From: Nematopogon swammerdamellus
Taxonomy: Eukaryota; Arthropoda; Insecta; Lepidoptera; Adelidae
Assembly: GCA_946902875.1 (NCBI GenBank)
Contig: OX336359.1
Coordinates: forward strand, 3,410,001-3,474,000
DNA length: 64,000 bases
Direction of reading: 5' to 3'
The notes under the pieces: model-generated
Database searches by the model: none
Told to the model about the DNA's origin: nothing
Seen by the model: only the letters and a program-made list of their open reading frames with translations
Translations under genes and position numbers: made by a program
Shown: positions 50,701-56,700 of the stretch, one piece after another
Position numbering within the stretch: position 1 is the stretch's first letter
Layout: every line of letters begins with the position of its first letter

Positions 50701-53700
50701 TGTAAAAAAAAAAATTTTAGTAATCGTTTCAGTTTCATGCCAGGAACAAAAAAGTCTTCCAACACATAGATCTCTTCAGAACCACAATTTTAGTTTTATT
50801 AGTATGGAATAGAAAGAATTTGATTTTTTTTACCAACTTACACGTGTTAGATCATAATGGTGATGAAGACTTTTTTGTTACTGTTATGAAACTGAATCGA
50901 TTAAGCTATAAAAATTAACCACCTATTTTTTTATTTAAATACATAAAAAAATATTTTACATAAAAAAAAGCCCAAGGTCCAAAAAAATTTATATAGGTGT
51001 TACTCCCTAGAGAAGGTGTGGATCTAAGCTTACGATGGCTTCACCGAACATATCCGGGCCCATCGGCAGTAGAGGAGGGTATTAATCGAGGCCGGGACTA
51101 GCGAGTGGCCACTCTAAATTTCCCGCGCATGCTTCACGTTTCGGCTCGCTTCAAGCCCTCGTCAGCTAGTCTGCGTTGACTAGGACGCGGGGAAACCACC
51201 AGTCCCGCTCTCGACCTCCCTCTCTCTACCTATCCATATTCTGTAGGATGCTTCCAGTGACGTTTTCGAAGCTCTCTCCATATATGAGCTTAGCGTCGAT
51301 CTTGGGAGCCCTAGATTCTTGAAGAGACTGTAGAGCGACTTCGCTGGTAGTCCTCTTGCTCCGACTTCCACAGCGAAGAGATCAGTCTTGAATCCGTTTC
51401 TCACAATCCGGTCTATTAAGTTGCAGTACTTGTTAAGTTTGATGTTGTGGTCCTTCGGTATGTTACTTTCCCATGGAACTGTAAGTTCAACAAGTACTAC
51501 ATGCTTTGTCGCTTTTGAGAATATGAGTATATCCGGTCTTAATGCTGTGGTACAGATTTCCGAAGGCATTTGGTAATGCTTCTCATGTGTGTCCATCAAC
51601 AATTCCCAATCCTTTGCTGCTCCCAAAATTGAAGAAGGTTTAGTCCTATCTTTGGGCAGCTTATTGGCTCCAGGTTTCACAAAGTTGACCTTCTGGAAGC
51701 CGCTACTGGTTTGCCCTTTCCTGGTCCGTGCAATTGACAGGTTGATGGCCTCTCTGATGATTTGGAGGACTTTATCATGACGGTAGGAATACTGGCCTCG
51801 CTCAAGTAGTATTTTGCATCCGCATAACAAATGTTTGGCCGTGCCTACGAACTCCTTACATGACGGGCATAGTTTATTTGTAGATTTCCCCCATCTAACT
51901 AGGTTACTCGGGTCGGGGAGAGTAAGCTGGAATGCATTTAAGTAGAACTTAAGCAGCTCAGGGGACCAGTTGTATATTATGGATTTCCACTTCAATGCAG
52001 GAGGGATGCAGAAGTCACCCACTGTTAGCCAATCATTCTGCATTTCTAGGTTTAAGGCGTGAAGTTTGAAGCCTTGTTCCATGTCCTCCTGAGCAAAACC
52101 TTTCAGTATTTCTTTATCAGACTTTGCTGTTTCTATGCCCAATCCAGATCTATTGGTGCGTGTACCAACTTGGAATGATTTGTAGAAGTCGAGTCTCGAT
52201 TCCAGTTCATCTGATAGTGATGTGTTGGGTAAGGCTTGAATAGCGCTATCATTGGAGTCTTTGAGTATACATCGTTTGGCTATTCTCGCCTTTTGATAAA
52301 ATATCGACGGTTTCTTAATGTTCAGTCCAAAGTTATTGTGAGATCTGTATAGCGTTGACGAGTCAGCCGGGTGAGCCAGTCCAAACCATGATTTCAGGAA
52401 TCTGGTCACATACGAGTCTAATTTAGTCAGGTTTTGCTTTGTGAAGTCGTAGACGAGAAATGGCCATGAAAGTTTTGATGTCAGGTAGTTATCGTAAATC
52501 CATGCCTTTTGTGTACCCAGGAGGGGAAGATTGTCAGTTTGGCGGAGGCTCTCTTCGAAAAGTTGGACAATATCATCAGTAGGATGCTCCTTTCCTCTGC
52601 TGGTGATCCTTTTGCCCAAGAATTTAAAAGGAGCTTCATCAGCCACGGTTGCGATTGGTTTTCCGGCTACTGTCAAACCTGGTTTGCTCGAGGTAAACTT
52701 TGAACCTTTCCTGGTTAAGCTCAAACAGTAGCACTTCGCTGGTTTTATCTTCATCCCTTTGGTCCATTCACAATAGTCATCCACCACCTTAAGAAGCGAC
52801 TGATTTTGTTTTGAATTGCGGGTTAACAGCGTAATATCATCCGCAAATGCCAGGATGGCCGTCATATATGTGTCTCCATATTTGAACCTGTATCCCCATT
52901 TCTTTTCTTTTACGACAAGCGTATCAATTAGAATGTTGATAACAATGTTAAATGTGACAGGAGAGAGGCAGCAACCCTGGAAAAGTCCTATGCCGTAACG
53001 AATTTCCGGTGTCTTCTCCGTTTCGCCTTTTACTTGTATTACAAAGGAAAGTTTTTTGTAGTAGGAGGCTATTATATTACAGATCAGAGGTGGCACATTA
53101 TACCACTCTAGCGCCTTTAATAGTAACTCATGGCGCACCGAACCGAAGGCGTTTTCAAAGTCTAACCACGTGGCAGTTAATTGTCTCTCATTCTTCCTTG
53201 CATCTCTAAGACATTCAGTCAGCAAAGAATTATGTTCGAGGCACCCTGCAACTCTTGGGAGAAAACCTTTCTGGTACTTCTTCGGTAAGTAGTCGTTGGT
53301 ACACATGTGTTTGAGTAGTTTGGCCTGTATAATGGAGAAGAATATTTTCGAAATTGTGTTCGTAAGGGCTATAGGTCTAATATCCTTGGGATCAGTAACT
53401 TCTTTTTTTTTTGGTAGAAGAACAAACACGGCTTTACCAAGACAGTCTGGCACTTCTCTGTTCGTCCAAATTCTTTTGTAGATGTTCAACATGTGTTTCC
53501 GCACTGATGGACATTTTTTGTATATGATGTATGGTATGCCATCGGGTCCCGGGGCGGAACTATTTGGTTTCCTTTTTATGTGGTATTCCAGCTCTTCCAT
53601 CGTCGGTGAATCAGCATCAAATGCTAGAGCAGGTTCTTTGGGTTTTGGAGCTGGTGGATCCCTGTAAGTTATATCTGCCTCCGGGGTGGTATATGTGGAT

Positions 53701-56700
53701 TTAAAGTAGTTGAACATCTCGTCCGTACTTAACCTAATTGTACCCTGCTGTTCCTTAAAAGCTTTTTTGGCGAAATAAAAGGGGTTCTTCTCGAAAGCTG
53801 CTATATTCTGAGCCTTTCGAAATTCATTGCCAGCAACCGTAATTTGCTCAGATACTTTCTGGATGAGTTTTAGGATAGATCTCATCGCTCTGGCTAATTG
53901 GTGGCATAGATTTCTGTCTCCTGAGGCTTTAGCCTTCCTTAGCTGCTTTATCAACTCTCTCTTCCTTCTCCTAAGCTTTGCTTTGAAAGTGTTTTCTCTT
54001 TCCATACAGAAACCCCCCCTTAGCGTACTCTGAACTAATTTTGAAAGACCTTATATATCGGTGGAAATTCTCATTGTGGAAATTGGCCCCGTATTTAATT
54101 CACTGGACTTCGAAATAAGAAAAAATAATATTCTAAATGGAGTCAGAAGGCAAAACTGTTCAACTAAACTACCCTTTGACATGAAATTTAAAAACATGAG
54201 TTGGATAAACCAAAACGCACACAAAATGTTTACTTCTTGGGTTATCGAAGAAACTACAAAATATCAAATTAAAATAAAAACAACTAATGTATCCCAGTTT
54301 TGCTTCCCGCAAGATTTTATAGAAGCTTGAATTTGATTTCAAAATGAAAAAGGGTGAAATGAAAGCTGCCATTTTGAATATGTCAGTCTGTTAAAAAAGC
54401 GGGTGGGACCAGAACCAGATAGAACGGTGGACTCAACATGTCTCAAGTCTTAAAATCATCAAAATATTTGCTGTAATAATGTTCTTACATGTAGCAACAA
54501 TAAACTATTCTTACATACACAATACATTACTCAAACAAATGTGTTAATTTTTTCACTCTTTCCCTCTTTCAAGGTTCAAAATTGCTTCTAAAATAAAACA
54601 GATAATTAAGAAAATGTCAAGCAATATAACATGTATGTATGCGTTTTTAAATTGTGGTTGTTAAATATTATTATAATTTTTTACGGTTTTACTCACAGTC
54701 GCCTCCGAGCTATGGTGGCTTTTTCGACGTTTCGAGCCAAACGTATGGCCAGAAACGTCGAGGCACATAGCTCGGAGACGGTCGTGAGTAAGGCTGTAAA
54801 ATTTTCTAATAATGTATATGTAAGCTATGAGTTCTCACAAATAAAATACAATTTATGACACGTTCAGTCCCCGTCCCATCTCTTAACCGCGCACAATCCC
54901 CCGAAAGCCTTAATCTAAAGTAAGTAGTATTGTGAGTCGTGTTTACCGCTACCTTGGTGTCGGCCAGTGAGCCGGACCACTCCTCATTGTCCCAGTCCTC
55001 GGCCGGCGGGAACGAGCTCGCCGCTGGCGCCGCTACGGGGGGAGGCACCATGATCAAGACTTGATTGAGAAGTTAGTATAGAATTGGGATGGTTATTTTA
55101 TGGAATTGGTATAGTAATTTGATGGAATTGAGACAGCCATTTGATGGAATTGAGACAGTCATGTGATGGAATTGAGACAGCCATTTGATAGAATTGGTAA
55201 AGTAATTTGATGTGATTGAGGCATTAATTTGAAAAAATCGGGATAGTAATTTGATGAAACTCGGGCCAGCAATTAAAAATTAAGACAAAGATTATAGTCA
55301 TTCGATTTAGAAGGACATTTAGAGAACTGACGCAAAAATTTATATCATCATCATCATCAGCCTGTATCGGTCCACTGCTGGACATAGGCCTCTCCCAAGA
55401 CACGCCACCACACGCTGTCTTCCGCTCTTCTGATCCATCCACTCCCGGCAACCGATGGGGTAGACGGGTGCTCGAATGGAGGCCACGTACAGGCAAACGT
55501 AGCATGGGACGCCCCCCGGCTAGGTGGACAGATGACCTAAAACTTTATATATTATTATTTATTTATACCATAGCTGTCATCCGCCTCCCAGTCTTCAGTG
55601 GTGGGGAACGCGCCGCCTGACGAGCCTGAAAACCAAACAGTAATTTTAAAAAGCACAATCTTTAACACCAATCCTTGCAAACATTTTCATAAACAATACA
55701 TACATGGGAGAGTACTGGAATAAACTTGCAGAGGAAATCATAAACACAACCATCACAATCAATTCAGAAGGTAAAATACCTAAAAAACTATCAAAAATAG
55801 TTCTAAGAAGAGTGCCCAAGAACTATATTTCTAAACGTTAACATACAATTTAAAAAAGTACTAAAAACAAACAACCATGTGCTAATATTTGACACATCAG
55901 GCTGCCTGCCATAAAGCCGGTGATGAACTCAGCCGCGGCTCCACTGAACACATCCGGGCTCATTGCAAGTAGAAGGTTTCACTCGAGCACGAGACCAGCT
56001 ACGTGATATGGTGCGTAACGAGGCAATCCGCCGACGCACCAAAGTGCATTTGGATACCGGGTGGCTAAGCTCAAGTGGCGGTGGGCTGGGCACGTCAGCC
56101 GAAGAGACGACGACCGTTGGAGTAACCGTGTCCTTAAGTGGCGACCGTGGACAGGAAAACGGAGTGTGGGAAGACCACCCGCCAGTTGCGACGACGACAT
56201 CAAGTACATCGGCGGAAAGCAGTGGTTCCGTACCGCTGAAGGCCGGGAGGACTGGAGGAAAATTGGAGAGGCGTATGTCCAACAGTGGACGCTTACACGC
56301 TGACTGAATGACTTGACTGACGAGACCAGCAGCGTGCGGCCAATCTTCCTCTCTTACAGCGCGCTAAGCATTTCGGCTTGCGTCAAGGCCTCGTCGGCTA
56401 GTCTGCGTTGAATAGGTAAATAGACTCCAAGTTACCGTAAGCGGCGTTGTTGTCCGAGGAATCGGGCCAGGGGTCGTGGTGTGTGTTGGGCCGCGGGCGC
56501 GGGCCGCCGGGGCGCGGGCGGCCGGGGCCGCGGCCGCCCGCGCGTCCCCCGCGCGCCGAGCCCCGCCCGCGGCCGGAGCCGCGCCCGCGCTGCCCTCCCT
56601 CGCCTCCGCCGCCGCCCTCCCGACCTGCCAGACGCATTGTTGTGATAGTTCATGATGCTTGGATTTTGGCCGATGAGATTCGCTAGTTAGTGTCTTAGTG

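Larger units (their letters stand above)
50583..54055. mobile_element. GGTCTTTCAAAATTAG MITE split by the RLE-type LINE
   Basis: Left part 50583-51007 (AAGGTCTTTCAAAATTAGTT ... GTTACTCCCTA), right part 54006-54055 (TACAGAAACCCCCCCTTAGC ... TTTTGAAAGACCTTAT). Intact copies read CTCCCTATATGATACAGAAC across this site, so the LINE inserted there with loss of a few target bases. Confidence 0.82.

Noticed and set aside
54061..54330. 89-aa + strand frame next to the split MITE
   Set aside because: No recognisable domain, no splice context, AT-rich codons; could be an old transposon piece, not supported as a gene.
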